This document shows positions 25,079 to 36,809 of a stretch of 64,000 nucleotides of DNA, one piece after another; the stretch's first letter is position 1; each line of letters begins with the position of its first letter. The notes below the pieces were generated by a model that saw only the letters and a program-made list of their open reading frames with translations, ran no database searches and had not been told where the DNA came from. This stretch comes from Mycolicibacter sp. MU0083 (GTDB taxonomy: Bacteria > Actinomycetota > Actinomycetes > Mycobacteriales > Mycobacteriaceae): assembly GCF_963378075.1 (NCBI RefSeq), contig NZ_OY726394.1, positions 1,550,001 to 1,614,000 of the forward strand, in the 5' to 3' direction. The translations under genes were made by a program, and so were the position numbers.

Positions 25079-26614
25079 ATGTCTCCCGGGTATCCTGGCA
25101 CCGTTGCCGAGATCGCACCGCAGCGTCCGGCGGTTATCGTCGCCGAGACCGGGGAGATCCTCACCTACGGCCGCCTCGACGACCGCTCGCTGCGGTTCGC
25201 CCGGCACCTCTACGACGACGGGGTGCGGTCCGGCGATCACCTCGCGGTGCTCTGCGACAACCAGCCGCGGGCCATGGAGATCTACTGGGCCGCACTGCGT
25301 TCGGGCCTCTACGTCACGTTCATCAACTCCCATCTGAGCGCGGCCGAAGTCGCCTACATCGTTGAGGACTGCGGTGCGCAGACGTTCGTGGTCGCCGAGC
25401 GGTTCGCCACTGTCGCCGACGCGGTGGTATCCGCGGTTCCCGGCGTGGGGCGCCGGATCGCCCTGGGGGCGGTGCCCGGTTTCGACGACTACGAGGCGGT
25501 GATCGCATCCGCGTCGTCGCAGCCGTTGCCCGCGCAGCCCTGCGGGGCGGACATGTTGTATTCGTCGGGGACGACCGGTTTTCCCAAGGGGATCGAGGTA
25601 CCGCTGCCGGATCGTGATGTCGACGAGCCGGGGGACCGGATCACCGGATTGTTCGCCGGGCCGATGGGACTCGATGCCGACTCGGTCTATCTGTCCCCGG
25701 CGCCGATCTACCATTCGGCGCCGCTGCGGTTCATGGCGATGGCGCACCGGGTCGGCGCGACCGTGGTGATGATGCGACGTTTCGACGCCGCGGCGGCGCT
25801 CGGCTTCATCGAGCAATACCGGGTCACCCACAGTCAATGGGTGCCGACGATGTTCGTCCGGATGCTCAAACTCGATCCGCGGGTCCGCGACTCCTACGAT
25901 CTGTCGTCGCACCGGTGTGCGGTGCACGGTGCCGCGCCGTGCCCGGTCGAGGTCAAGCGCGCGATGATCGACTGGTGGGGGCCGATCCTGCTGGAGTACT
26001 ACTCGTCCACCGAAGCCGCCGGCACGTCGATCATCGACAGCGGCGAGTGGCTGGCGCATCCCGGATCGGTCGGCAGACCGGTGCTGGGAGTTGCGCATAT
26101 CTGCGATGACGACGGCGCCGAGGTAGCGACCGGAGAGGTCGGGACCATCTATTTCGAACGCGATACGGCGCCGTTCGAATACCACGGGGACCCGCAGCGC
26201 ACCGCCGAAACCCGCCACCGGGACCACCCGAACTGGAGCACCACCGGTGACGTCGGCTACCTCGACGCCGACGGTTATCTGTATCTGACCGACCGCAAAT
26301 CGTTCATGATCATCTCCGGCGGGGTGAACATCTATCCGCAGGAGATCGAGAACGCGCTGACGCTGCATCCCGCGGTGCACGACGTCGCCGTGATCGGCGT
26401 GCCGGATGAGGAGATGGGCGAATCGGTGCTGGCGGTGGTGCATCCGGTCGCCGACCTCGACGAGACCGAGGGGCTGGCAGCGTTGTTGGAGCAGTTCCTG
26501 CGGGAGCGCATCGCGCACTACAAGGTGCCGCGACGCTACGAGTTCAGCACCGACCTACCGCGGACGCCGACCGGAAAACTCATCAAGGGAAAGCTGCAGG
26601 AGCGTTATGCCTGA
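25079..26614 (+). CDS. acyl-CoA synthetase (adenylate-forming)
   Basis: 511 residues. Adenylate-forming enzyme motifs: P-loop YSSGTTGFPKGIEVPL, YYSSTEAAG, STTGDVGYLDADGYLYLTDR and C-terminal RTPTGKLIKGKL with the catalytic Lys. It activates a carboxylic acid to an acyl-adenylate and then to the CoA ester; substrate unknown (medium-chain, cyclic or aromatic acid). RBS GGAGGG at 25063-25068. It overlaps the next ligase gene by 8 bp, so both are translated from one message. Two FadD-like ligases side by side may act on different intermediates of one pathway. Confidence 0.86.
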   Translation: MSPGYPGTVAEIAPQRPAVIVAETGEILTYGRLDDRSLRFARHLYDDGVRSGDHLAVLCDNQPRAMEIYWAALRSGLYVTFINSHLSAAEVAYIVEDCGAQTFVVAERFATVADAVVSAVPGVGRRIALGAVPGFDDYEAVIASASSQPLPAQPCGADMLYSSGTTGFPKGIEVPLPDRDVDEPGDRITGLFAGPMGLDADSVYLSPAPIYHSAPLRFMAMAHRVGATVVMMRRFDAAAALGFIEQYRVTHSQWVPTMFVRMLKLDPRVRDSYDLSSHRCAVHGAAPCPVEVKRAMIDWWGPILLEYYSSTEAAGTSIIDSGEWLAHPGSVGRPVLGVAHICDDDGAEVATGEVGTIYFERDTAPFEYHGDPQRTAETRHRDHPNWSTTGDVGYLDADGYLYLTDRKSFMIISGGVNIYPQEIENALTLHPAVHDVAVIGVPDEEMGESVLAVVHPVADLDETEGLAALLEQFLRERIAHYKVPRRYEFSTDLPRTPTGKLIKGKLQERYA

Positions 26615-28187
26615 CTGGGTTTCACCTGCCTACACCGAGGCCGAAGTGGCCCGCTATCACGCCGAGGGCTGGTGGTCGCAGACCACGCTCTCAGATGCGG
26701 TCCGCGACAATGCGCAGCGGTTTCCCGACCGTGAGGCGTACGTGGACTATCGCGGTGACGATCCGGGATCGGCGCTGACCTGGCGGGAATTCGACGCGGA
26801 GGCCGACGCGCTGGCGGCCCGCCTGGCCGGGGCGGGTGTGCGGCCCGGTGACCGGATTGCGGTGTGGCATAAGGATTCTTCTGCTATTCACGTACTGTTC
26901 GTGGCTCTGGAGCGGTGCGGTGCGGTGGTGGTGGGTATCGGCGCGCGGGCCGGGACCCGGGAGGTGACCGCGATCCTGGCTGCCGCCGGGGCGAAGCTGC
27001 TGATCGCCGACGAGCAGCGGTTCGAGACCGCGTCCAGCGGCCTGGGGGTCGAGGCGCTCGACATCGACACGCTGCGGTCTGGAGTCGAGGTCGGTGCGCC
27101 GGGGCCGGCGCTCGGCCCCGATGACGTATTCCTGATCAACTCGACGTCGGGCACCACCGGGCTGCCCAAGTGCGTGGTGCACACCCAGAACCGCTGGCAT
27201 TACTTCCACCAGTTGGCGGTGGCCAACGGCCGGTTGAGTTCGCAGGACGTGTTCCTGCCGATCATCCCGACACCTTTCGGATTCGGTCTGTGGACCAGCC
27301 ACACCACGCCGATTCATCTGGGGGTTACCGCGGTACTGCTGGAGCGGTTCAGCGCGGCGGCGACCTGCGCGGCGATCGAACGGCATAAGGTCACCGTATT
27401 GTGCTGTGTCAGCACGCAATTGACGATGATGATGGCAGACCCGGCGAGCCGGGAGTTCGACCTGAGCTCACTGCGGGTGGTGTTCACCGGTGGCGAGGCC
27501 CTGCCGTATCGGCCGGCCGCGGAGTTCGAGGAGCTCACCGGCGCGAAGATCCTGCAGTTCTACGGATCCAACGAGACCGGGTTGCTCAGCGCCACCACGC
27601 TGGCCGACCCGCTGGAGCGGCGGCTGCGCTCCGGCGGGCGGATCGTGCCGGAGATGGCGGTGCGACTGTTCGGCGGGGACGACGGCGACACCGACGTGAC
27701 CGACAGCGGCCGCGGGCAGCCCGCGTGCCGGGGACCGGCCACCAGCCTCGGGTATCTGAACGGCGTCGATCACGACAAGCTGTTCACCCCCGACGGCTGG
27801 ATGCGGATGGGCGACATCTGCGAGATCGACGCCGACGGCTATCTGAGCGTCACCGGCCGCACCTCGGATTTCATCCTGCGCGGCGGAAAGAACATCAGTG
27901 CGGCCCAGGTCGAGGACGCGGTGATGTCGCACCCGGCGATCGCGGTGGCCGCCGCGGTGCCGATGCGTGACGAGGTGTTCGGCGAGAAGGTCTGCGTCTA
28001 TGTGGAACTGGTCGGCGGACGCACCGTCGACCTGCCGGGACTTGCCGAGCATCTGCTGGGACTCGGGGTGTCCAAGGAGCTGCTGCCCGAGCGCCTGGTC
28101 GTGCTCGAGGAGCTACCCCGCTCGTCGGGCGGGAAGATCGCCAAAGGCCGGTTGCGGGAACTCAGCGGATATTCTTCTCATTCGTAG
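26607..28187 (+). CDS. second acyl-CoA synthetase / aryl-CoA ligase-like
   Basis: 526 residues from ATG 26607, inside the end of the previous gene. N-terminus has WWSQTTLSDAVRDNAQRFPD, as in cyclohexanecarboxylate-CoA or 2,3-dihydroxybenzoate-AMP ligases. The P-loop is NSTSGTTGLPKCVVHT (Cys after Lys where Gly is usual). FYGSNETG, MRMGDICEIDADGYLSVTGR and SSGGKIAKGRL (catalytic Lys) follow. It is closer to the cyclic/aryl acid ligases than to long-chain FadD, by these motifs. Last gene of the SDR-ligase operon; its 3' end overlaps the convergent ankyrin gene by 10 bp. Confidence 0.85.
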   Translation: MPDWVSPAYTEAEVARYHAEGWWSQTTLSDAVRDNAQRFPDREAYVDYRGDDPGSALTWREFDAEADALAARLAGAGVRPGDRIAVWHKDSSAIHVLFVALERCGAVVVGIGARAGTREVTAILAAAGAKLLIADEQRFETASSGLGVEALDIDTLRSGVEVGAPGPALGPDDVFLINSTSGTTGLPKCVVHTQNRWHYFHQLAVANGRLSSQDVFLPIIPTPFGFGLWTSHTTPIHLGVTAVLLERFSAAATCAAIERHKVTVLCCVSTQLTMMMADPASREFDLSSLRVVFTGGEALPYRPAAEFEELTGAKILQFYGSNETGLLSATTLADPLERRLRSGGRIVPEMAVRLFGGDDGDTDVTDSGRGQPACRGPATSLGYLNGVDHDKLFTPDGWMRMGDICEIDADGYLSVTGRTSDFILRGGKNISAAQVEDAVMSHPAIAVAAAVPMRDEVFGEKVCVYVELVGGRTVDLPGLAEHLLGLGVSKELLPERLVVLEELPRSSGGKIAKGRLRELSGYSSHS

Positions 28188-28888
28188 CCCTCGTAGACCT
28201 GGGACGGGCCGTCGGGGGTGATCAGGTAGCCGACCGTGGCGATGTGCACCTCGCCGACCGGGTCGAGTTCGCGGTAGCCGCCGAACAGTTCCACGTCATC
28301 GCCGCTCAGCCCCACCCGGAAGCCGCCCCACAGGTAGGGGACCGGGAACCACAGTTGCCTGCCGGGTAGCTCGTGCAGCACCTCGACCGGGGGATAGCGG
28401 AACATCTGGCGCAGGTCGGCGCCGCGGAAGAGATGCTCGATCAAACCGTCGAGGACCGCGGCGAGTTGGTCGTCGAGCGCGGTGATCCGGTCGCGGTCCA
28501 GCGGACTCTGCGGCGGTTTGAGCACCTCCAATAGTTCGGCCGGTCGGCCGTGTTCGACCGCGAGGTCATAGGCGGTCCGCCCGGCGGCATCCGGTTGACT
28601 GCGCAGTGCTCCCCGCTCGATCAGCCACGATGCGACCTCGGTTGGGGCTCCGTTCCAGCCGGCCTGGTGCAGCACCGACAGCCAGGTCTTTCCCTCCGGC
28701 CGCCAGTACTTGATGTCGACGACGTGATCGCCCCGGTCGAGCTCGCGGATCACCTTGCGCCACTTGCCGCGCTTGGCCGCGTCGGCCAGATACAGCGCAG
28801 CCTGGGCCTGCCGGTTACCGACCAGCGAGCGGTCCAGCACGCCCGGCCACAGCGGCGCATTGTTGCGGATCTCGGTGTAGGTGGTCAC
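28178..28888 (-). CDS. ankyrin-repeat protein
   Basis: 236 residues. Residues about 30-125 make ankyrin repeats: AAKRGKWRKVIRELDRGDH, GKTWLSVLHQAGWNGAPTEV, ASWLIERGA and AGRTAYDLAVEHGRPAELLE. The C-terminal 100 residues (VEVLHELPGRQLWFPVPYLW, then GGFRVGLSGDDVELF) is a beta-rich domain I do not recognise by name but know to accompany ankyrin repeats in actinobacteria. No signal peptide. Likely a protein-protein interaction module. Overlaps the ligase gene at its 3' end and follows the 13E12-family gene on the same strand with 44 bp between. Confidence 0.8.
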   Translation of the reverse strand: MTTYTEIRNNAPLWPGVLDRSLVGNRQAQAALYLADAAKRGKWRKVIRELDRGDHVVDIKYWRPEGKTWLSVLHQAGWNGAPTEVASWLIERGALRSQPDAAGRTAYDLAVEHGRPAELLEVLKPPQSPLDRDRITALDDQLAAVLDGLIEHLFRGADLRQMFRYPPVEVLHELPGRQLWFPVPYLWGGFRVGLSGDDVELFGGYRELDPVGEVHIATVGYLITPDGPSQVYEGYE

Positions 28889-28932
28889 CGTGTCATCCTC
28901 TCGCGTGGTGGGTGGGGTTTCCTGTGGCCCCG

Positions 28933-30330
28933 CTAGGGGTCTTCTTCTTCGTCGTTGTCGGGGGGTTTGTCGAGGAGTTCTTCGGGGTGGTGGAGGTGGT
29001 TGATTGCTGGTGGGGTGGTGCCGTCGGTCCAGGCGAGGCGGCCTTGGTCGGTGACTTGGGTGTGGAGTTGGCCTTGGGTGGTGGTGGTGTGGTCGCAGCC
29101 GCAGGCGAAGTGGAGTTGGTCGGGGTTGGTTTGGCCGCCGTTGTTCCAGTCGGGGGTGTGGTGGACTTCGCAGTGGTAGCCGGGGGCGGGGCAGCCCGGT
29201 CGGGTGCAGCCGCGGTCGCGGGCGTGGCAGATGATGCGGTGGTCGAGGGTGGCGAGGCGTTTGCTACGGCCGAGGTAGAGGGGTCGGTTGGAGTGGTCGT
29301 CGAAGACGGCGAGGTAGTGGATGGAGTCGGCGGCCATGGTGATCAGGTCGCGCAGGGGGAGGCGGCTGCCGCCGCCGGTGGTCGCGGGGCCGGGCATGGG
29401 AATGGCGGGGTTGGTGGTGGCGTGGAGGGCTTGGTTGAGTTCGGCCAGGGTGGTGGTGGCGATGACGGTGACGGGCACGCCGCGGTGGGTGCCCAACTCC
29501 CCGGAGGCGATGCCGGCGCGGAGGGTGAGTTTGAGGGCGTCGTGGTTGCGTTGGCCGTTGGACCGTAGGTCGGGCCCGGTGGTGTCGAGGCCGTCGGGTT
29601 GGCGGTGGCCGGGGCGGACGGCGGCGAGGGCGGTTTCGAGGTAGGCGCGGGTTTCGGGGTCGAGGCAGCCGGTGAGGGTGCTCATGCCGTCGGGGCCTTG
29701 GCGGCCGAGGTTCAGGGTGCGGCGTCGTGCCCGGTCGTGGTCGGTGTAGGTGCCGTCGGGGTTGAGGTGGTCGGCGATGCGCTGGCCGGCGATTCTGACG
29801 AAGTCGGCGTCGTGTTCGCGGCCGTGGTGGACGAGGGTGTGTTCGGCGCGGTCGCGGTCGGCGGGTGTGACGGTGGTGGGTAGGTGGTCGAGGGTGGTGG
29901 TGATGGTTTTGAGGTGGTCGTCGCCGAGGTGTCCTTCTTCGATGGCGGTGGCCAGGTGGGGTAGTTCGGGTGGGCGTGGTGGTCCGGTGAGATTGCGGCG
30001 GGGGCGGATGCGGGCGGCGATGCGGATGCGGCGGCGGAGTTCGGCGCGGGGGATGCGCAGTTTCTGCCAGAGCAAGTCGAGGGTGGCGGTGCTGGTGGGT
30101 TGGTCGGGGCCGTCGGTGGGGTCGGCGATTTCGCCGAGGATGCGGTAGGACAGGCCGCGGTTGGTCCGGTGTTGGGTTTCGAGGCGTTCGGCGACTTCGA
30201 TGCGGAAGGTGTTGCCGACGATGTCGGTGTTCAGGGCGCGTAGTCGGGCGTGGGCGGTGTCGATGCGGTCCAGTTCGGTGCGGACCGCGGCGCGGGCGGT
30301 CTCGGCGGGGGTGAGGACCTGTTCAGCCAT
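28933..30330 (-). CDS. 13E12-repeat-family protein, DUF222 plus HNH endonuclease
   Basis: 465 residues. N-terminal DUF222 region (helical, about 10-290) and a C-terminal HNH nuclease core: ICHARDRGCTRPGCPAPGYHCEVHHTPDWNNGGQ with two Cys pairs, the HH pair and N, and then LHFACGCDH. This is the 13E12 family, present in many near-identical copies in mycobacteria and linked to mobile DNA; phage phiRv1 integrates in such a gene in M. tuberculosis. Third-position use is strongly C-biased, giving a conspicuously G/T-rich plus strand unlike the neighbours, which suggests a separate history. Whether it cuts DNA is not known. Confidence 0.88.
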   Translation of the reverse strand: MAEQVLTPAETARAAVRTELDRIDTAHARLRALNTDIVGNTFRIEVAERLETQHRTNRGLSYRILGEIADPTDGPDQPTSTATLDLLWQKLRIPRAELRRRIRIAARIRPRRNLTGPPRPPELPHLATAIEEGHLGDDHLKTITTTLDHLPTTVTPADRDRAEHTLVHHGREHDADFVRIAGQRIADHLNPDGTYTDHDRARRRTLNLGRQGPDGMSTLTGCLDPETRAYLETALAAVRPGHRQPDGLDTTGPDLRSNGQRNHDALKLTLRAGIASGELGTHRGVPVTVIATTTLAELNQALHATTNPAIPMPGPATTGGGSRLPLRDLITMAADSIHYLAVFDDHSNRPLYLGRSKRLATLDHRIICHARDRGCTRPGCPAPGYHCEVHHTPDWNNGGQTNPDQLHFACGCDHTTTTQGQLHTQVTDQGRLAWTDGTTPPAINHLHHPEELLDKPPDNDEEEDP

Positions 30331-30680
30331 GACCCCAACGTATCGAACAAACGTGCGATAGATGGGTGTCGAACCCCGGCCTGTGGATCAAACAGGCAAC
30401 TGGGGATAAACCGACCTCAGAGAACCGGCGCGGCAGATATCGCCAACCGTGCTGGGGTATGGCAGATGAGTTGATGACGACCTTTTGAAGGTGCGCCGGC
30501 ACCGATAGTTAAGGGCTGTAGGGGCAACCGTTCGCCCTACACCGATCACGCGCCGCGTGGCCCGGACCAGCTCTTCGGCGACGCCGACGTGACCGGCATC
30601 GTAGACATCCTCCGGACCGTCAAAAGCCACGCCGTGCCGCACCCGGGAACTGTCGGCGGTGTTCGGTAGGGTCGCTGCCC
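30331..30680. other. 350-bp intergenic stretch with no supported gene
   Basis: Lies between the divergent 13E12 gene and tex. A plus-strand frame without a start codon ends PHPGTVGGVR at a TAG near 30669, and a minus-strand frame of 102 codons covers the same bases; neither has ribosome-site or family support. The segment must hold the promoters of both genes, but no convincing -35/-10 pair or dyad stands out. Confidence 0.4.
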
Positions 30681-33032
<2,352 letters not shown>

Positions 33033-33038
33033 GGACCG

Positions 33039-34421
33039 ATGGGCACGGTAGAGACCGACGCTGCGCGCAGGTTCGCCGACATCGTCGGCGCGACCGGACT
33101 GTTGACCGGCGACCAGATCGGCCCCGACTACGCCCATGACGAGGCACTGGTGGGGACACCGGTCCTGCCCGGCTATGTCGCCCGCCCGGAGAACGCCGAG
33201 CAGGTCGCGGCGCTGCTGGCCGCGGCGACCGCGGCCAAGATTCCGGTCACCGCACGGGGTTCCGGCACCGGGATGTCCGCCGGTGCCCGGCCGTGCCCCG
33301 GCGGTCTGCTGATCTCCTTCGAGCGGATGGCGGCGATCCTGGAGATCGACACCGAGAACCAGGTCGCCGTCGTGCAACCCGGGGTCACGCTGGCCGACCT
33401 CGATGCCGCCACCGCGGACGTCGGGCTGATGTACACCGTCTTCCCGGGTGAGTTGTCCGCCAGCGTCGGCGGCAACGTCGGCACCAACGCCGGTGGCATG
33501 CGCGCGGTCAAATACGGTGTGACCCGCCACAACGTGCTCGGGTTGCAGGCCGCACTGCCGACCGGTGAACTGATCCGCACCGGCGGCCGCATCACCAAGC
33601 TGTCCACCGGCTACGACCTGACCCAACTGATCATCGGCTCGGAGGGAACCTGCGCGCTGGCCACCGAGGTCACCGTCCGGCTCTACCCGCGGCTGGGGCA
33701 CTCGGCCACCCTGCTGGCGCCGTTCCCGGATCTGCCCGCGATCATGCGTGCCGTGCCGTCGGTGGTGCGCAGCGGGGTGGACCCGGTGATCCTGGAATAC
33801 GTCGACAAGCTCACGCTGGCCGCGATCAGCTACTCGCAGAACCTCAACCTGGGCATTCCCGACGAGGTCCGGGAAACCGCCGAGGCGCACCTGGTGGTGG
33901 GGGTGGAGAACCGCGACCGGGAACGGCTCGACGGCGACGTGACCATGCTGGGCGAGCTGCTCGGCGAACTCGGCGCCCTCGATGTGTATGTGCTGGAGGG
34001 CAACTCGGCGCATGCCCTGATCGAAGCCCGGGAGAAGGCGTTCTGGACGGCCAAGGCCGCCGGTGCCCACGACGTCATCGACGTGGTGGTGCCGCGGGCC
34101 AGCATGCACCGGTTCCTCACCGCGGCGCAGGAACTCGCGCAGGGTGCGGGCGCCGGGGTGGTCGGTTGCGGCCACGCCGGTGACGGCAACGTGCACCTGG
34201 CGGTGTTCTGCGCCGACGACGAGGTCCGGCACCGACTGCTGCACGACATCTTCGCGGCGGCGATGGACCTGGGTGGCGCCATCTCCGGTGAGCACGGCCT
34301 GGGACGGGTGAAGACCGAGCATTTCCTGGAACTGGAGGACCCGGCCAAGATCGCGCTCATGCGCCGGATCAAGGAAGCCTTCGACCCGGCCGGAATCCTC
34401 AATCCCGGCGTGCTTCTATAG
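33039..34421 (+). CDS. FAD-linked 2-hydroxyacid dehydrogenase (GlcD/LDH-D type)
   Basis: 460 residues. N-terminal PCMH-type FAD domain: VARPENAEQVAALLAAATAA, VTARGSGTGMSAGARP, SASVGGNVGTNAGGMRAVKY, GSEGTCALATEVTV. C-terminal FAD-oxidase domain with VGCGHAGDGNVHLAVF, GAISGEHGLGRVKTE and FDPAGILNPGVLL, the typical end of GlcD and D-lactate dehydrogenases. It oxidises a D-2-hydroxyacid to a 2-oxoacid and passes electrons to a quinone or cytochrome. Spacing to ilvX is 49 bp; a hydroxyacid oxidase beside a ThDP enzyme of the decarboxylase type suggests a two-step route (see findings). Confidence 0.87.
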   Translation: MGTVETDAARRFADIVGATGLLTGDQIGPDYAHDEALVGTPVLPGYVARPENAEQVAALLAAATAAKIPVTARGSGTGMSAGARPCPGGLLISFERMAAILEIDTENQVAVVQPGVTLADLDAATADVGLMYTVFPGELSASVGGNVGTNAGGMRAVKYGVTRHNVLGLQAALPTGELIRTGGRITKLSTGYDLTQLIIGSEGTCALATEVTVRLYPRLGHSATLLAPFPDLPAIMRAVPSVVRSGVDPVILEYVDKLTLAAISYSQNLNLGIPDEVRETAEAHLVVGVENRDRERLDGDVTMLGELLGELGALDVYVLEGNSAHALIEAREKAFWTAKAAGAHDVIDVVVPRASMHRFLTAAQELAQGAGAGVVGCGHAGDGNVHLAVFCADDEVRHRLLHDIFAAAMDLGGAISGEHGLGRVKTEHFLELEDPAKIALMRRIKEAFDPAGILNPGVLL

Positions 34422-34470
34422 GCAGCGAGCGTCCGTCTCTATCTCGGTGCCCGGCAAGAAAGGCAAGCAC

Positions 34471-36030
34471 ATGACCAACGGAGCCCAGGCCCTGATATCC
34501 ACCCTGGTGGACAGCGGGGTGCAGGTCTGCTTCGCCAACCCCGGTACCTCCGAGATGCATTTCGTGGCGGCACTGGATTCGGTGCCACAGATGCGCGGGG
34601 TGCTGTGCCTGTTCGAAGGCGTGGTGACCGGCGCCGCCGACGGCTACGCACGGGTAGCGCAGAAGCCCGCCGCGACCCTGCTGCACCTGGGGCCCGGGCT
34701 CGGCAACGGCCTGGCCAACCTGCACAACGCCCGCCGCGCCCACGTGCCGGTGGTCAACGTGATCGGCGACCACGCGACGTATCACAAAAAGTACGACGCC
34801 CCACTGGAATCCGACATCGAACCGTTGACCGACTGGACGCACGGCTGGGTACGCCGCACCGGTGAGGGCAGTGACGTCGGGCGGGACGCCGCCGAAGCGG
34901 TGGCCGCATCCATGGCCAGTCCGGCGCAGGTCGCCAACCTGATCCTGCCCGCCGACATCTCCTGGGACGAGGGCGCACAGTCCGCGGCTCCGGTCGAACC
35001 GATCCCCGCGGCGGCCCCCGACGCACAAGCCGTCGCGGAGATCGCGGCGGTGCTGCGCAGCGGGGAGTCGGTGGCGATCCTGATCGGCGGCCCGGCCGTC
35101 GCCGACGTGCGCGCACTGGAGGCCACCGACCGGATCGCCGCCGCGACGGGTGCCCGCGCGCTGGTGGAGACCTTCCCCGCCCGCGTCGTGCGCGGTGCCG
35201 GTGTGCCGGCCATCGACCGGCTCGGCTACCTGGCCGAACAGGCCGCATTCCAACTCGACGGGATCAAGCACCTGGTGGTGGCCGGAACCCGAGCCCCGGT
35301 GTCGTTCTTCGCCTACCCCGGCAAGCCCAGCGACCTGGTTCCCGAAGGTGCCACCGTGCACAATCTCGCCGGCCTGGAGAGCGACGTGGTGGCGGCCCTG
35401 CAGCAGCTCGCCGACGCGGTGGCCCCCGACGTGCAGCCGCGGCCCGCCCCCGCGGCCGTCCCAGAACTGCCGAGTGGCCAGCTCACCCCGCAGAACTGGG
35501 TGCAGGTGATCGGGGCGCTGCTGCCCGACGACGCGATCATCTCCGACGAGTCCAACACCTCCGGCCTGATGCTGCCAGCAGCCACCGCCGGCGCACCGCG
35601 GCACGACGTGCTCACGCTCACCGGCGGGGCGATCGGGCAGGGCCTGCCGGTGGCACTGGGGGCGGCCGTGGCCGCGCCGGACCGACCGGTGATCGCACTA
35701 CAGGCCGACGGCAGCGCCGCCTACACCATCTCCGCGCTGTGGACGATGGCGCGCGAAAACCTCAACGTGACCACGGTGCTGATCAACAACAGCTCGTATG
35801 CGATCCTGCGCCTGGAACTGGCCCGGGTCGGAGCCGAGGGCGGAGGTCCCAAAGCGAACGACCTACTGGATCTGTCGCGGCCGAACATGGACTTCGCGAA
35901 GATCGCCGAAGGATTCGGGGTGCCGGCCACGGTCGCCACCACCTGCGACGAACTCGCCGAACAGTTCCGCCGGGCCGTGGCCGAGCCGGGCCCGCACCTG
36001 ATCGACGCCCGGATCCCGACCCTGTTCTGA
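34471..36030 (+). CDS. ilvX: ThDP-dependent enzyme IlvX (acetolactate synthase-like)
   Basis: 519 residues from ATG 34471; the N-terminus (NGAQALISTLVDSGVQVCFA, NPGTSEMHFVAALD) matches my memory of M. tuberculosis IlvX (Rv3509c, about 515 aa). ThDP-enzyme features: catalytic Glu in LFEGVVTGAADGYAR, middle domain 195-330, and cofactor motif QADGSAAYTISALWTMAREN with NN about 28 residues later (ADG replaces GDG). The last 150 residues look more like benzoylformate decarboxylase (GDGSANYSISALW from memory) than acetohydroxyacid synthase. No regulatory subunit gene is nearby. Annotated as acetolactate synthase in most genomes, but 2-oxoacid decarboxylation is at least as plausible. Confidence 0.85.
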   Translation: MTNGAQALISTLVDSGVQVCFANPGTSEMHFVAALDSVPQMRGVLCLFEGVVTGAADGYARVAQKPAATLLHLGPGLGNGLANLHNARRAHVPVVNVIGDHATYHKKYDAPLESDIEPLTDWTHGWVRRTGEGSDVGRDAAEAVAASMASPAQVANLILPADISWDEGAQSAAPVEPIPAAAPDAQAVAEIAAVLRSGESVAILIGGPAVADVRALEATDRIAAATGARALVETFPARVVRGAGVPAIDRLGYLAEQAAFQLDGIKHLVVAGTRAPVSFFAYPGKPSDLVPEGATVHNLAGLESDVVAALQQLADAVAPDVQPRPAPAAVPELPSGQLTPQNWVQVIGALLPDDAIISDESNTSGLMLPAATAGAPRHDVLTLTGGAIGQGLPVALGAAVAAPDRPVIALQADGSAAYTISALWTMARENLNVTTVLINNSSYAILRLELARVGAEGGGPKANDLLDLSRPNMDFAKIAEGFGVPATVATTCDELAEQFRRAVAEPGPHLIDARIPTLF

Positions 36031-36057
36031 CCGGGCACCCGGTTCCGGCCGGGCGGG

Positions 36058-36717
36058 TCAGCCCGCGGTCTTCGCCGCCGTCACCCGGTCGGCGGCGAAT
36101 GCGGCGGCCTCGATGGCCTTGCCGTCCTGCACATACATCAGATGCGGCACGACGCTGCCCGCGTCTTCGCAGTAGATGTCGCCGGCCAGGCAGAAGTCGA
36201 TGGCCTTCGGACGGTAGGTCGAGGAGAGGACCGGCAGCGGACCGCCCCACAGTGAGGTGGAGTACGGACTCGACGGGGGGCCGAACAGTGCCACCGCGAC
36301 GACGTGGTCGGCGACTCGGGCCGGCAGCGCGTTACTGGACATGGCGATGACGCTGGCGCCCTGGGAGTACCCGCCGAGCACGAGTTTGGTGTTCGGGCAG
36401 TTGGCGACGGTGCTCTGGATGTGCGCGGAGGCGTCGCTCTCACCGAGCACCGCACTGTTGTGGTAATCGGTGCTCGCCGGGTACTCGACCGGGTACACGC
36501 TGATGTCGCGGTCGGGCAACTGCTCCCTGAGCGAGTTGACGAAGGCCTCACCGACGTCTCCGAGGCCGACGGGCTGGCCGGAACCGCGGGCGAACACCAC
36601 CTCGGTGTCCGGGCAGGGGTCTGCGGAGGCCGTCGGCACGGCCACCGGCGCCGCTACGAGCGTTCCCGTCAACATGACGGCGGCGGCGAATGTGCGAACG
36701 GTGTAGGGCAGATTCAT
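36058..36717 (-). CDS. cutinase-family secreted serine esterase
   Basis: 219 residues from ATG 36717 (MNLPYTVRTFAAAVMLTGTL); the start has little ribosome-site support. The signal peptide ends near PTASA; the mature protein begins DPCPDTEVVFARG. Catalytic elbow GGYSQGAS (S118), LAGDIYCEDAGSVVPHLMYV carrying Asp and His, and the two conserved Cys pairs are all present. Family activity is extracellular ester or phospholipid hydrolysis. It is downstream of a second cutinase (36810-37484) on the same strand with about 90 bp between containing a small hairpin, so the two are a tandem pair but perhaps separately transcribed. Confidence 0.86.
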   Translation of the reverse strand: MNLPYTVRTFAAAVMLTGTLVAAPVAVPTASADPCPDTEVVFARGSGQPVGLGDVGEAFVNSLREQLPDRDISVYPVEYPASTDYHNSAVLGESDASAHIQSTVANCPNTKLVLGGYSQGASVIAMSSNALPARVADHVVAVALFGPPSSPYSTSLWGGPLPVLSSTYRPKAIDFCLAGDIYCEDAGSVVPHLMYVQDGKAIEAAAFAADRVTAAKTAG

Positions 36718-36809
36718 CCTTGAATGCTGACATGCCCCGACCCCGCCACCGGTCTTCGGGTCGCGGTTCAGCAAACCGCAAAGGCGGTGTTGTGCGCCGA
36801 ACATCGAGG

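Noticed and set aside
22916..26518. A 1200-codon open frame on the minus strand
   Set aside because: It runs antisense across the SDR and ligase genes and out of frame with the glycosidase, has no family motif, and only reflects high GC content, which removes stop codons.
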